A DNA stretch of 64,000 bases from an uncultured Amylibacter sp. (lineage in GTDB: Bacteria; Pseudomonadota; Alphaproteobacteria; Rhodobacterales; Rhodobacteraceae): the NCBI GenBank assembly GCA_959347345.1, contig OY365738.1, forward strand, positions 620,001-684,000. The letters run 5' to 3'. Every line of letters begins with the position of its first letter. Positions within the stretch are counted from its first letter, which is position 1. Made by a program: the position numbers and the translations under genes. Shown here piece by piece: positions 7,890 to 17,088 of this stretch. The notes beneath the pieces were generated by a model. The model was not told the DNA's origin and made no database searches. It saw nothing but the letters and a program-made list of their open reading frames with translations.

Positions 7890-10358
7890 ATGCCAAAAAA
7901 AATGCTAATAGACGCAACACACGCGGAAGAAACCCGTGTGGTTGTTGTAGATGGAAACAGAATTGAAGAATTCGATTTTGAAAGCCTGAACAAACGCCAG
8001 CTTGCTGGAAATATTTACCTTGCGAAAGTCACCCGTGTGGAGCCGAGCCTGCAAGCCGCTTTTGTGGATTACGGGGGCGGTCGCCATGGGTTTCTGGCGT
8101 TTTCGGAGATTCATCCGGATTACTATCAAATTCCCATGGAAGATAGACAGAAACTCATTGACGAAGAGGAAGAATCGGGCGTGGCCAGTAAGGCCGAAGA
8201 TGATGAACCCGCGCCGAAACCCACCCGCACTCGTAAAAAAGCCGTGAAAACCATCGCGGCAGAGGCGGAAACGGATACTATCACGGGCGATGCCCCCGAT
8301 ATGAACGCGGGCGATGCGAATGCGCCCGACACCAGCCTGTCATCAGACGCACCTGCCCATACGGGCGCGGATGCACCTGCGGATATGGGCGATGGTGCGC
8401 AAAATCCCAAGCCATCCGACGATGCCAACGATGTTATGGACGGTAAAACCCCCGATGACCAACTGGTTGATGTCCCCGAAAGCGAAACCAACGATAAACC
8501 CAGTAAAAAACCCCGTCGCAGACGCGGGCGTGATAAGGGCGATGATAGCACGGGGGACGACCTTTCCACGATGATTGCCACGCGGCGGGCGCGCTCGCAA
8601 CGCTACAATATCCAAGAGGTGATAAAACACGGGCAAATCCTGCTGGTACAGGTGGTGAAAGAGGAACGCGGGACGAAAGGTGCGGCTATGACGACTTATT
8701 TGTCTTTGGCAGGAAGGTATTGTGTTTTAATGCCGAACACCAGCCGAGGCGGTGGGATTTCCCGCAAAATCGTCAATGTCAGCGATCGTAAGAAATTAAA
8801 GGCTATTGTGGATGGGATTGAAACGCCCAAAGGGGCGGCTTTGATTGTCCGCACGGCTGGCTCTCAACGGAGTAAAACCGATATTGAACGCGATTATGAT
8901 TATTTATTGCGTCAATGGAATGCGGTGCGTGAATTGACTATGAAATCGGTCGCTCCAAGCCAGATTTATGCCGAGGGGGATTTGATAAAACGCTGTATTC
9001 GCGATTTGTACAACCGCGATATTGATGAAATTCTGGTGGAAGGTGAAACGGCGTTTAATAACGCCCGCGAATATATGCAGATGTTGCTGCCCGACCATGC
9101 TAAGAATGTGAAACTTTACAATAACCCCGTGTCCTTGTTTGCCAAGCATCAGGTTGAGGCGTACTTGGCGACTATGTTTAATCCCGTTGTGCAGTTGCCT
9201 TCGGGCGGGTATATTGTGATTAACACGACAGAGGCTCTGGTCGCTGTGGATGTCAATTCGGGGCGGTCTACCAAGGAGGATTCTATTGAGGAGACTGCGT
9301 TGTTGACCAATCTGGAAGCGTCCAAAGAGGTGGCACGGCAGGCTCGGTTGCGTGATTTGGCGGGGTTAATTGTTATTGATTATATCGATATGGATGAGCA
9401 TAAAAACAATGCCGCCGTGGAAAAGTGTTTGAAAGAGAATTTGAAGAATGACAGGGCAAGGATACAAATCGGTGGGATTTCTAACTTTGGGTTGTTGGAG
9501 ATGTCGCGCCAGCGGTTGAATCCTACGATGTTAGAGGCGACGACTTCTGATTGTCCGCATTGTCAAGGCAGTGGGATTGTGCGCTCGGAAGGTAGTTTGG
9601 CCTTGGCTATATTGCGTAAGGTTAAGGAAAGTGCCTATCATCGTGCGTGTAAAGAGGTGTTGGTGACGACTTCTATTAATGTGGCAAACTATCTGTTAAA
9701 CACGAAACGCGAGGATATTGGGGCGATTGAAGAGCAGTATCAGACTTCGGTGCGGGTGGAAGGTTCCATGGAAGTGGCGAATGGGGAGTATGCTTTGAAA
9801 GAGTTTAAAACCGCGTCACGGATGTTAAAGCCAGTGCATGAGAATACCGATGGGCTGGTGTCGGCGGGGCAGAGTTTTGAGATGGATTCTGGGGATGATT
9901 CTGGTTCTGGGGCTGGTTCTGATGCGGATGACGGCAGTGATGTACGCGATATGGGTGCTGATACTGGTGAGTCTGGTGATTCTGGTCGTGAGTCTCGTGG
10001 CGAATCTGCCCGTGAGTCTGGGCGGGATTTTAGTGCCAATTCTGGTGGTGAAACTAGCGATGATGGCAATAAGAAACGCAGGCGCAGACGGCGCGGTGGC
10101 AAAGGCAGAGGTCAAGACTCTGGCGGTGATACAGGTGCGAACACGGGCGATATGTCCGATTCGGCTTCGGTAGAATCAGCTGCACCAACAAGCGGTAGTT
10201 TTGAGCCATCAAGCGGTGGTGGTAGCAGTTTTGAAGCGGGTGGTAGTTTTGAAACTGGCGGTAGTTTTGAGCCGACAGGCACAAGCGATGATAGCGAAGC
10301 CAAGCCCAAACCCGCAAGACGTAGGAAAAAGGCGAGTGAAGTTATTAATGGCGAATAA
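7890..10358 (+). CDS. rne: Ribonuclease E
   Basis: Endonuclease that starts mRNA decay and processes rRNA and tRNA. I start it at the ATG at 7890 (MPKKMLIDATHAEETRVVV), which matches alphaproteobacterial RNase E, not at the longer frame; this gives 822 residues. The S1 domain is interrupted by a long acidic then Lys/Arg-rich insert (about 90-235), as is usual in this class. The catalytic Asp residues lie in VAVDVNSGR and LIVIDYIDMDEH, and the Zn-link is DCPHCQGSG. The C-terminal scaffold is short and low in complexity: Asp/Ser-rich, an Arg-rich patch (KKRRRRRRGGK) and repeated GGSFE units. The stop TAA is followed at once by TTAGTTA heptamers. Confidence 0.95.
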   Translation: MPKKMLIDATHAEETRVVVVDGNRIEEFDFESLNKRQLAGNIYLAKVTRVEPSLQAAFVDYGGGRHGFLAFSEIHPDYYQIPMEDRQKLIDEEEESGVASKAEDDEPAPKPTRTRKKAVKTIAAEAETDTITGDAPDMNAGDANAPDTSLSSDAPAHTGADAPADMGDGAQNPKPSDDANDVMDGKTPDDQLVDVPESETNDKPSKKPRRRRGRDKGDDSTGDDLSTMIATRRARSQRYNIQEVIKHGQILLVQVVKEERGTKGAAMTTYLSLAGRYCVLMPNTSRGGGISRKIVNVSDRKKLKAIVDGIETPKGAALIVRTAGSQRSKTDIERDYDYLLRQWNAVRELTMKSVAPSQIYAEGDLIKRCIRDLYNRDIDEILVEGETAFNNAREYMQMLLPDHAKNVKLYNNPVSLFAKHQVEAYLATMFNPVVQLPSGGYIVINTTEALVAVDVNSGRSTKEDSIEETALLTNLEASKEVARQARLRDLAGLIVIDYIDMDEHKNNAAVEKCLKENLKNDRARIQIGGISNFGLLEMSRQRLNPTMLEATTSDCPHCQGSGIVRSEGSLALAILRKVKESAYHRACKEVLVTTSINVANYLLNTKREDIGAIEEQYQTSVRVEGSMEVANGEYALKEFKTASRMLKPVHENTDGLVSAGQSFEMDSGDDSGSGAGSDADDGSDVRDMGADTGESGDSGRESRGESARESGRDFSANSGGETSDDGNKKRRRRRRGGKGRGQDSGGDTGANTGDMSDSASVESAAPTSGSFEPSSGGGSSFEAGGSFETGGSFEPTGTSDDSEAKPKPARRRKKASEVINGE

Positions 10359-10632
10359 TTAGTTATTAGTTGTTAGTTGTTAGTTGTTAGTTATTAGTTA
10401 TTAGTTTTTTAGCCCTTCGGGTCTTCGTAATCGCTTACGCGATACCGACCAGCATGGTCTTTTGTGCGTAGCCCCCACTTCGTGGAGGCATGCCAAAAGC
10501 CCGTTCTATGCTTGGCAAAGCCTAAGTAAATTAACGAGGAGTGATGAATGATTCTTTGCCACTCACTATTGACAATCCGCAATCAATACCTAATAATCAC
10601 TAATAACTAACAACTAATAACTAACAACTAAA
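10359..10632. repeat. Mosaic intergenic repeat R2
   Basis: Fills the gap between rne and the ThDP enzyme. The left edge is a TTAGTTA/TTAGTTG tract (10359-10405) and the right edge is the same tract inverted (10591-10632), so the ends resemble terminal inverted repeats. Inside, two variable-stem hairpins lie between constant flanks: ATCGC/GCGAT (10430-10443) and CCCCCAC/GTGGAGG (10472-10488, one mismatch). The AT-rich middle seen in other copies is mostly deleted. The right tract runs to within two bases of the next start codon. Confidence 0.8.
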
Positions 10633-10634
10633 AA

Positions 10635-12272
10635 ATGCCCACCTCCGCCCATATCATCACCGATTTCCTACACGCCCAGCAGGTTGATACACTCTTCGGC
10701 GTGCCTGGCGAAAGCTATTTATCCGTCCTAGACGCGCTCTACGATAGCCCGATAAACTTCATAAACGCAAGGCACGAGGGCGGGGCGGCGTTTATGGCAG
10801 AGGCCTACGCCAAACTAACCCACAAAATCGGCGTGTGTTTCACCACCCGCGGTCCGGGCGCGTGTAACGCCGCGATTGGCGTGCATACGGCGATGCAGAA
10901 CTCCACGCCTATGCTGCTGTTTATCGGGCAAGTCGCACGTACTATGCGCGGTCGCGAAGCCTTTCAGGAAATCGATTACACCCAGTTTTTCGCCCCCATA
11001 GCCAAGTGGGTTGTGGAAATTGACGACCCCGCTCGCACCAGTGAAATCCTGATGCGCGCCTATACGACCGCGTTATCGGGGCGGGCTGGCCCAGTCGTTG
11101 TCGCCTTGCCAGAGGATGTGTTGCGTGGCGAATCCCCGCCCCTGCCCGCGAAATTATCCACGCCTTTGACCATCGCCAAACCCGCGCCGAACCCGCAGGA
11201 TTTGCGTGATATAAAGCGGATTTTGTCCGCCGCCAAACGTCCGCTTTTGCTGGTTGGCGGGGGTGGGTGGACTGACGCGGGGCGTGCGGGCTTGCGCGAT
11301 TTTATTGCCACCGCGAACCTGCCCGTTGTTTGCAATCTGCGCCGTCAGGATTTGATTGATATGTCGGGGGCACATTACGCGGGCGATCTGTCCTTTGGCA
11401 AAACGCCCCAGATTCGCCGCCTGTTTGACCGCTCGGATGTGATTTTCGCAGTGAATACGCGGTTTGGCGAGGTGTCAACGGAGGGCTGGTCGTTATTGCC
11501 CGTGCCTGATACGGGTAAAACCCTGATTCATAGCCATAATGACGCGGGTGAATTGCATAAAATCTACCACGCGGATTTGGCGATTAACGCCTGCCCGAAC
11601 CTGTTAATGCAAGAGTTAAAGGGTGATATTACGGGCGATTGGCAGGGCTGGTTGGGGGAGGCACAGGCGGGCTATGCCACGCAATCGGCAACGCCCGATT
11701 CTGCGGGTGCGGTCAATCCCGCGCAGATTTGTGCGCATTTAAACGAGGTTTTGGATAAGGACGCGATTATCACTACGGGCGCGGGGAATTTCGCCATTTG
11801 GCCTTCAAAATATATCAATTATGGCGCGGGTCGGCGGTTGATCGCCCCGCAATCTGGGGCGATGGGGGCGGGTTTGCCCGCCGCTATTGCCGCGCGGATA
11901 GCCTGTCCGAATCGCCAAGTGCTATGTTTTGCGGGGGATGGTGATTTTCAAATGAGCGTGGCAGAGATGGGTTGTGCCGCGCAGGAAAACGCTCGCCCGT
12001 GTGTGCTGATTTTCAATAACGGCAGTTATGGCACGATTAAAATGCATCAGGCACGGGATTATCCGGGGCGTGGTTTTGGCACCGCGCTGGATAATCCGGA
12101 TTTTGAGGCGATAGCGGGGGCGTATGGATTCGGTTATCATAGGATTGAATCGGTTGCCGATTTTATCGCGGCGTTTGATGCTGGGCTTGATGCTGGGAGC
12201 GTTAATGGGCAGGTGTTTGAGCTGATTTTGGATAAGCGGGATATTTCCCCTAATTTAACGATTAACGATTAA
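10635..12272 (+). CDS. Thiamine-diphosphate enzyme, acetolactate synthase large-subunit type
   Basis: A 545-residue ThDP-dependent enzyme with the three-domain layout of the acetolactate synthase/pyruvate oxidase group. The catalytic Glu of the N-terminal domain lies in ARHEGGAAFMAEAYAK. A central nucleotide-binding-like domain begins near KRPLLLVGGGG. The ThDP/Mg motif is GDGDFQMS followed by the NN pair in LIFNNGSYG. No regulatory ilvH gene is adjacent and none of the isoleucine-valine pathway is nearby, so a catabolic or specialised 2-oxo-acid role is as likely as ilvB; I give no symbol. The start has no visible Shine-Dalgarno, because a CAACTAA heptamer tract runs up to it. The last residues (LTIND) and stop come from a TTAACGA tract. 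Confidence 0.85.
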   Translation: MPTSAHIITDFLHAQQVDTLFGVPGESYLSVLDALYDSPINFINARHEGGAAFMAEAYAKLTHKIGVCFTTRGPGACNAAIGVHTAMQNSTPMLLFIGQVARTMRGREAFQEIDYTQFFAPIAKWVVEIDDPARTSEILMRAYTTALSGRAGPVVVALPEDVLRGESPPLPAKLSTPLTIAKPAPNPQDLRDIKRILSAAKRPLLLVGGGGWTDAGRAGLRDFIATANLPVVCNLRRQDLIDMSGAHYAGDLSFGKTPQIRRLFDRSDVIFAVNTRFGEVSTEGWSLLPVPDTGKTLIHSHNDAGELHKIYHADLAINACPNLLMQELKGDITGDWQGWLGEAQAGYATQSATPDSAGAVNPAQICAHLNEVLDKDAIITTGAGNFAIWPSKYINYGAGRRLIAPQSGAMGAGLPAAIAARIACPNRQVLCFAGDGDFQMSVAEMGCAAQENARPCVLIFNNGSYGTIKMHQARDYPGRGFGTALDNPDFEAIAGAYGFGYHRIESVADFIAAFDAGLDAGSVNGQVFELILDKRDISPNLTIND

Positions 12273-12293
12273 CGATTAACGATTAACGATTAG
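12254..12293 (+). repeat. TTAACGA heptamer tract, five copies
   Basis: Five consecutive heptamers starting inside the last codons of the ThDP-enzyme gene. They supply its TAA stop and put further stops in the other frames before the convergent metG end. Confidence 0.85.
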
Positions 12294-12313
12294 TGGCATC
12301 GCTTCACAATATC

Positions 12314-14074
12314 CTACCAATCGTCATCTCTCCCAGAAAATTTCTGGGAGAGACTGACAATTTCCATGTCGGTTATTTTTTCAAAGAGATTTTCAGGCAA
12401 ATCAAATTTATGCCCTACACCTAAAGGTGTAATATCAAATAAAGGCTCTCGCGACCATTCATATTTATTTGTCATTTTTGGCCAGCTTGGGTTTGTTATC
12501 ATCGCCCTGTCAATTTTTGCGGCAGTATTAGGAATAAAAGGTCTGGACAAATTGGCGTAAAGCACCACCAAGTTAAGAGCAAGATGTATAACTGTGGCAG
12601 CCATCTCTCTATCGTATTTATACAGTTTCCAAGGTTCGCGATTTTGCAAGTACTCGTTTCCCCTTGCCCATATTTCGCGCAATTCTTTAGTTGCCTTGCG
12701 AAATTCCATATTTTTTAAGCATTGTTCATAATAACCAATTTGCGGAGATAAACCACTAATAAGTAGCACTTCATCTGCCTTACCCTCGTAATTCCAAGTG
12801 GGCGGTACAATACAGCCCCATTTAGAATCACAAAACTTTGTCACCCTTGACACAAAATTCCCCAAAACATCCGACAAATCTTTATTCACGGTTTGCTGGA
12901 AACTCTCCCAAGTGAATTCACTATCGTTGCCCTCTGGCACATTGCTCATTAACCACCACCGCCAGCAATCGGACGGAATCCCCGTATCCCTCGCATCGTC
13001 CATAAAGACTCCGCGTCCCTTGGAAGTAGAAAACTGCCCGCCGTTAAAGTTCAAATAATTAAAGGCTTTTATGTAATCCACTTGCTTCCAATCTTCGCCC
13101 GACCCCATCAAACATGCGGGGAAAGACAGGGTATGAAACGGCACATTATCCTTGCCCATAAATTGCACATAATTAACATCGCTCGCACCCTTATCAGTGC
13201 GCCACCAACGTTGCCAATCGCCCGCCTCCGCAGTCGCCGCGATATAGGCTATCGGCGCGTCAAACCAAACATAGAAAACCTTGCCCTCCATCCCCGCCCA
13301 AGCCACGGGTTTATCGTCAATTATTTTGCAAACAGGCACACCCCAGTTCAAATCGCGGGTGATGCCTCGGTCGCGCAAACCATCACCATCATGCAACCAT
13401 TTTTTCGCGATAGAAGTCGTCAGCAAAGGCCAATGGGTTTTCTTTGATATCCATTCATCTAACGCCTCCTTTTTCAAAGATTGTTTCAAATACAAATGAT
13501 TCGTCTCCCGCACTTCCAAATTCGTTGCCCCTGATATTTTAGACCGCGCGTCCAACAAATCGGTAGGGTTCAACTGTTTCGTGCAGTTTTCACATTGGTC
13601 GCCCCGCGCCTCTTCATAACCACAATTCGGGCAAGTCCCCTCAATATACCTATCGGGCAAAAACCGCCCATCGGTGGGCGAGTAAATCTGTTTCTCACTG
13701 ACCATTTCAATCATGCCGTTTTGCTCCAAAACCGTGGCGAAATGCTGGGTTAGGCGATGGTTTTCGGGGCTGGAAGACCGCCCGAAATGGTCGAACGATA
13801 TATTAAACCACTCCGCCAATTCCGCTTGCTTTGCGTGCATCTGTTCGCAGTATTCCGCCACATCTTGCCCGGCGTTTTGGGCGGCAATTTCGGCGGGAGT
13901 TCCGTGTTCGTCCGTGGCACAAATAAACATAACCTCGTGCCCCGTGGCACGGCAAAACCGAGCATAAACATCGGCGGGCAACTGGCTACCAACCAGATTG
14001 CCAAGGTGCTTTATACCGTTAATATAAGGCAGAGCAGAGGTAATTAACGTGCGCGGTTTGGCAGTGTCAGGCAT
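12314..14074 (-). CDS. metG: Methionyl-tRNA synthetase
   Basis: Charges tRNA-Met, including the initiator. The class I signatures are HLGN (a HIGH variant, in [14 protein letters not shown]) and FSTSK (KMSKS-like). A four-cysteine zinc knuckle ([17 protein letters not shown]) marks the MetG2-like type common in Rhodobacterales. I start at the ATG at 14074, with GGAG six bases upstream, instead of the in-frame TTG four codons earlier; this gives 586 residues. There is no C-terminal tRNA-binding (Trbp111-like) domain. It is the last gene of ribE-nusB-metG, with a 14-nt gap after nusB. Its final 12 codons contain a 25-bp perfect palindrome. Base composition looks more AT-rich than its neighbours. 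Confidence 0.95.
   Translation of the reverse strand: MPDTAKPRTLITSALPYINGIKHLGNLVGSQLPADVYARFCRATGHEVMFICATDEHGTPAEIAAQNAGQDVAEYCEQMHAKQAELAEWFNISFDHFGRSSSPENHRLTQHFATVLEQNGMIEMVSEKQIYSPTDGRFLPDRYIEGTCPNCGYEEARGDQCENCTKQLNPTDLLDARSKISGATNLEVRETNHLYLKQSLKKEALDEWISKKTHWPLLTTSIAKKWLHDGDGLRDRGITRDLNWGVPVCKIIDDKPVAWAGMEGKVFYVWFDAPIAYIAATAEAGDWQRWWRTDKGASDVNYVQFMGKDNVPFHTLSFPACLMGSGEDWKQVDYIKAFNYLNFNGGQFSTSKGRGVFMDDARDTGIPSDCWRWWLMSNVPEGNDSEFTWESFQQTVNKDLSDVLGNFVSRVTKFCDSKWGCIVPPTWNYEGKADEVLLISGLSPQIGYYEQCLKNMEFRKATKELREIWARGNEYLQNREPWKLYKYDREMAATVIHLALNLVVLYANLSRPFIPNTAAKIDRAMITNPSWPKMTNKYEWSREPLFDITPLGVGHKFDLPENLFEKITDMEIVSLSQKFSGRDDDW
12328..12352. repeat. 25-bp perfect palindrome in the metG 3' end
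   Basis: Two 12-bp arms (CTCTCCCAGAAA and its complement) around one central base, lying inside the coding end of metG. No U-run follows on the metG strand, so it is not a standard terminator. Confidence 0.85.
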
Positions 14075-14088
14075 AGGGGACTCCAATC

Positions 14089-14613
14089 TTAACCGTTAAA
14101 AAACTCAGGACGAGCCGCCCGCGCAATCGTATCCAAAATCCCATTGGCGAATTGCGATTCGCGCCCGTGGGGAAAGAACGCCTTGCAAATATCCAGATAT
14201 TCGTTAATCACGGCTTTTACAGGGGTTTTGCCGACCAATAATTCCGCCCCCGCCGCACGGAAAACCGCCCGTAAAGTCGGGTCAATCTGTGCCAGAGGCC
14301 ATTTTTCCACCAAGGCGGTGTCGGTTATTTGGTCAATACGGGATTGATTTTTCACCGCACAAGCCAAGATTTCATCAAACAGAGCGGTGTTGGCTTTGCT
14401 ATAAATCGCATCCTCTATCGTGGCGCCGAAACGATGCTGGTGGAATTGCTGGGCAACCTCTTGCAGGCTCTGTTTGGAAGCCTCCAGTTGGAACAACGCT
14501 TGGATAGCGTATAGCCGCGTGGCGGATTTCACCAAATGCTGGGGTTTGCCAGCTTTACCCGATTCGGTTTTGCCCGTATCGGCGGACTTAACGGCTGTTT
14601 GTTTATTTGACAT
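14089..14613 (-). CDS. nusB: Transcription antitermination factor NusB
   Basis: All-helical RNA-binding protein that with NusE/S10 binds boxA and prevents premature termination of rRNA operons. Of 174 residues, an approximately 30-residue Lys/Ser/Thr-rich extension precedes the NusB fold, which begins at [15 protein letters not shown] and ends at [16 protein letters not shown], both typical. Its ATG overlaps the ribE stop by one base (TAATG). A riboflavin-gene/nusB order is classical in proteobacteria. Confidence 0.93.
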   Translation of the reverse strand: MSNKQTAVKSADTGKTESGKAGKPQHLVKSATRLYAIQALFQLEASKQSLQEVAQQFHQHRFGATIEDAIYSKANTALFDEILACAVKNQSRIDQITDTALVEKWPLAQIDPTLRAVFRAAGAELLVGKTPVKAVINEYLDICKAFFPHGRESQFANGILDTIARAARPEFFNG

Positions 14614-15254
14614 TAGGTCGCACTCCCCGAATTAACATCGCGCAAATCCATCAGTCGCGCGATATACCGCGCCAGAGTATCCACCTCCAAATTCACCATA
14701 TCCCCCGCTTTCACCACGCCCCAACTGGTCGCGTTTTGCGTGTGGGGTATGATATTCACCTCAAACCAATCCGCGCCAATATCGTTAATCGTCAGGGAAA
14801 CCCCGTTCAAAGTGACCGAGCCTTTTTGCGCAATAAACCGCGTGATATCGGGCGGGCAAGCCAGCCGCGCACAGATGCTATCGCCCTCGGGGGAAATCGT
14901 GCGAACCTGCGCCACTCCGTCAATATGCCCCGATACCAGATGCCCGCCGAGTTCATCCCCCAGTCGCAATGCGCGTTCCAGATTAACGGGCGCATTCGGT
15001 TGCCAATGGGCGGTTAGGTTGGTTATGTTCAGTGTTTCTTGGGATATTTCCACGTCAAACCAGTTTTTTTCCGCGTTGTCCTTAGCAACGCCCTTATCAA
15101 CGACCGTCAGGCAGACTCCATCGCAAGCCACCGACGCGCCCATATCCAAGGTCGCACAGTCATAGCCCGTCGCCAATCGCACACGCATATCCCCCGCCTG
15201 TGTAGTCGTGCGGGTTTGAACCGTGCCGATGTCTGTGATAATGCCAGTGAAAAT
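14613..15254 (-). CDS. ribE: Riboflavin synthase, alpha subunit (probable AUU start)
   Basis: Dismutates two 6,7-dimethyl-8-ribityllumazines to riboflavin. Both lumazine-binding half-domains are visible: FTGIITDIG with SVACDGVCLTVVD, and GHLVSGHIDGVA with SVTLNGVSLTINDIG. The family almost always begins MFTGIITD; here the codon in the Met position is ATT (15252-15254), with AAAGGA eight bases upstream. The only other in-frame start before it is a TTG at 15326 with no ribosome site, which would add 24 unrelated residues. I therefore annotate an ATT start, giving 213 residues. First gene of ribE-nusB-metG, divergent from proA. Confidence 0.85.
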   Translation of the reverse strand: MFTGIITDIGTVQTRTTTQAGDMRVRLATGYDCATLDMGASVACDGVCLTVVDKGVAKDNAEKNWFDVEISQETLNITNLTAHWQPNAPVNLERALRLGDELGGHLVSGHIDGVAQVRTISPEGDSICARLACPPDITRFIAQKGSVTLNGVSLTINDIGADWFEVNIIPHTQNATSWGVVKAGDMVNLEVDTLARYIARLMDLRDVNSGSAT

Positions 15255-15335
15255 GACGGAGTTCCTTTGTGCGGGTTTTTGTGCGGGGTTTCCATCGGTT
15301 TTGCCCGTTTTTAGGGGAAAGGTCAAGGGGGGTTA

Positions 15336-15364
15336 TTGACAACTGCCAAAAACCGATGTAAAAT
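15336..15364 (+). promoter_or_regulatory. Consensus sigma-70-type promoter of proA
   Basis: TTGACA (15336-15341), a 17-bp spacer and TAAAAT (15359-15364), about 28 bp before the proA start. This is one of the best promoter matches in the window. Confidence 0.75.
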
Positions 15365-15391
15365 CAAAAAACCAGAATAAAGGAGACCCTT

Positions 15392-16654
15392 ATGGACCAG
15401 ACAAACACGCTCCACGCGACTATGCAACAGCTTGGGCAAACCGCCCGTGCTGCATCAGTACAGCTTGCCCAAGCATCGGCAAAAACCCGCCAATCCGCCT
15501 TGGAATACGCCGCCGATTTCATCATCAAATCGCAAGCCGACATAATCACAGCCAACGCCAAAGACATGGCTTACGGCAAAGAAAAATCCCTATCCCCCGC
15601 GATGTTAGACCGCCTTATGCTGGATGAATCGCGGATAACCGCTATGGCAGCAGGGCTTCGCGCAGTCGCCGCGCAGGAAGACCCTTTAGGCAAAACTTTG
15701 GCTGAATGGCAACAACCCAGCGGATTAAAAATCCAGCGCAAATCCACGCCTTTGGGCGTTATCGGCGTGATTTACGAATCCCGCCCGAATGTGACGGCAG
15801 ACGCGGGCGCGTTGTGCTTAAAGGCGGGCAACGCGGTGATTTTGCGCGGCGGGTCAGAGAGCTTTCATTCCTCCCAAGCCATCCATGCTTGCCTCGTGCG
15901 TGGGCTGGAACAGGCGGGTTTGCCTGCTGGTGCGATTGGGCTAGTGCCAACCCGCGACCGTGCCGCCGTCGGTGAAATGCTGACTATGACGCAGTATATT
16001 GACGTGATTGTGCCACGCGGGGGCAAGGGGCTGGTTGCCCGTGTGCAGAGCGATGCTCGCGTGCCTGTTTTCGCGCATTTGGAGGGGATATGCCATATTT
16101 ACATAGACAAAGCCGCCGATATGGATAAGACTCGCGCGGTGATTATGAACGCGAAAACTCGCCGTACGGGGATTTGCGGGGCGGTGGAATGTCTGCTGAT
16201 TGACCGAGCGTTTTACGCCGAGCATGGTGCGCCGTTTATTGATGATTTGCTGGCGGCTGGGGTGGAGGTGCGCGGCGATGCGGATTTGTGTGGGATTAAG
16301 GGGGTAGTCCCCGCGGGCGCGGATGATTGGGGGTGCGAATACCTTGATATGATTATCGCGGCGCGACTGGTTGATGGGATTGACGGGGCGATTGCTCATC
16401 TGCGGGCGTATTCGTCGGCGCATACCGATTGCATTATGACCGAGGATGCTGGCGTGGCGGGGCAGTTCTTTGCCCAAGTGGATAGTGCGATTGTGATGCA
16501 AAATGCTTCCACGCAGTTTGCTGATGGTGGCGAATTCGGGATGGGTGCCGAGATTGGCATAGCCACGGGTAAATTACACGCCCGTGGGCCTGTCGGCGCG
16601 GCGCAACTGACCAGTTTTAAGTATATCGTGCAGGGGGATGGAACTGTTCGGTAG
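15392..16654 (+). CDS. proA: Gamma-glutamyl phosphate reductase
   Basis: Second step of proline synthesis: NADPH reduction of gamma-glutamyl phosphate to the semialdehyde. It has 420 residues, the usual length, with an aldehyde-dehydrogenase-like fold. The catalytic cysteine is in [16 protein letters not shown]. Other family blocks are [19 protein letters not shown] and the C-terminal [20 protein letters not shown]. An AAGGAGA ribosome site lies before the ATG. The proB kinase gene, often adjacent, is not in the window. The TAG stop is the first base triplet of a TTAGTTG heptamer tract. Confidence 0.96.
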   Translation: MDQTNTLHATMQQLGQTARAASVQLAQASAKTRQSALEYAADFIIKSQADIITANAKDMAYGKEKSLSPAMLDRLMLDESRITAMAAGLRAVAAQEDPLGKTLAEWQQPSGLKIQRKSTPLGVIGVIYESRPNVTADAGALCLKAGNAVILRGGSESFHSSQAIHACLVRGLEQAGLPAGAIGLVPTRDRAAVGEMLTMTQYIDVIVPRGGKGLVARVQSDARVPVFAHLEGICHIYIDKAADMDKTRAVIMNAKTRRTGICGAVECLLIDRAFYAEHGAPFIDDLLAAGVEVRGDADLCGIKGVVPAGADDWGCEYLDMIIAARLVDGIDGAIAHLRAYSSAHTDCIMTEDAGVAGQFFAQVDSAIVMQNASTQFADGGEFGMGAEIGIATGKLHARGPVGAAQLTSFKYIVQGDGTVR

Positions 16655-17088
16655 TTGTTAGTTGTTAGTTATTAGTTATTAGTGATTGGTTGTTAGGAAT
16701 TGGGGGTTGGTTATTAGAGGTTAAGGGCAGAGGTTTTTTGTTGCGCCCTCACTTCGTTCGGTTGCCCACCCGCCCACCCCTCCTGCGGAGAGCTGGACGG
16801 GTTTTTGTAGCTTTTGCCTGTTCTAGCATCTAGACAAAGCCTAAATAAATTTAGAACTTACCCATCACCAATTCCCAAGTATTCTTTGCAAATCATCCAA
16901 TCTATCGTCTTGTTATTCCAGATAGTAATTTTATAGAATCATTATCATCTCGTAACCAAAGGGCTTTTGGCATGCTCCCACGAAGTGGGGGCTACGCACA
17001 AAAGACCACGTTGGTCGGCACTCGCGTAGCGATGACGAAGACCCGAAGGGCATCACTAACAACTAATAACTAATAACTAACAACTAAT
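16652..17088. repeat. Mosaic intergenic repeat R3 (most complete copy)
   Basis: Occupies the whole gap between the convergent genes proA and accC. The left TTAGTTG/TTAGTTA tract (16652-16687) contains the proA stop codon, and the inverted right tract (17053-17088) contains the accC stop codon. Between them lie, in order: a G+C-rich hairpin module (about 16722-16800), an AT-rich middle containing CCAATTCCCAAGTATTC (16869-16885) and CTTGTTATTCCAGATA, the hairpin CTCCCAC-GAA-GTGGGGG (16975-16991), and a second hairpin around TCGC-GTA-GCGA (17022-17032) in the flanks GGTCGG and ACGAAGACCC. Confidence 0.85.

Noticed and set aside
15255..15391. FMN riboswitch upstream of ribE
   Set aside because: The leader is too short and lacks the AGGG/multi-helix core of FMN riboswitches.
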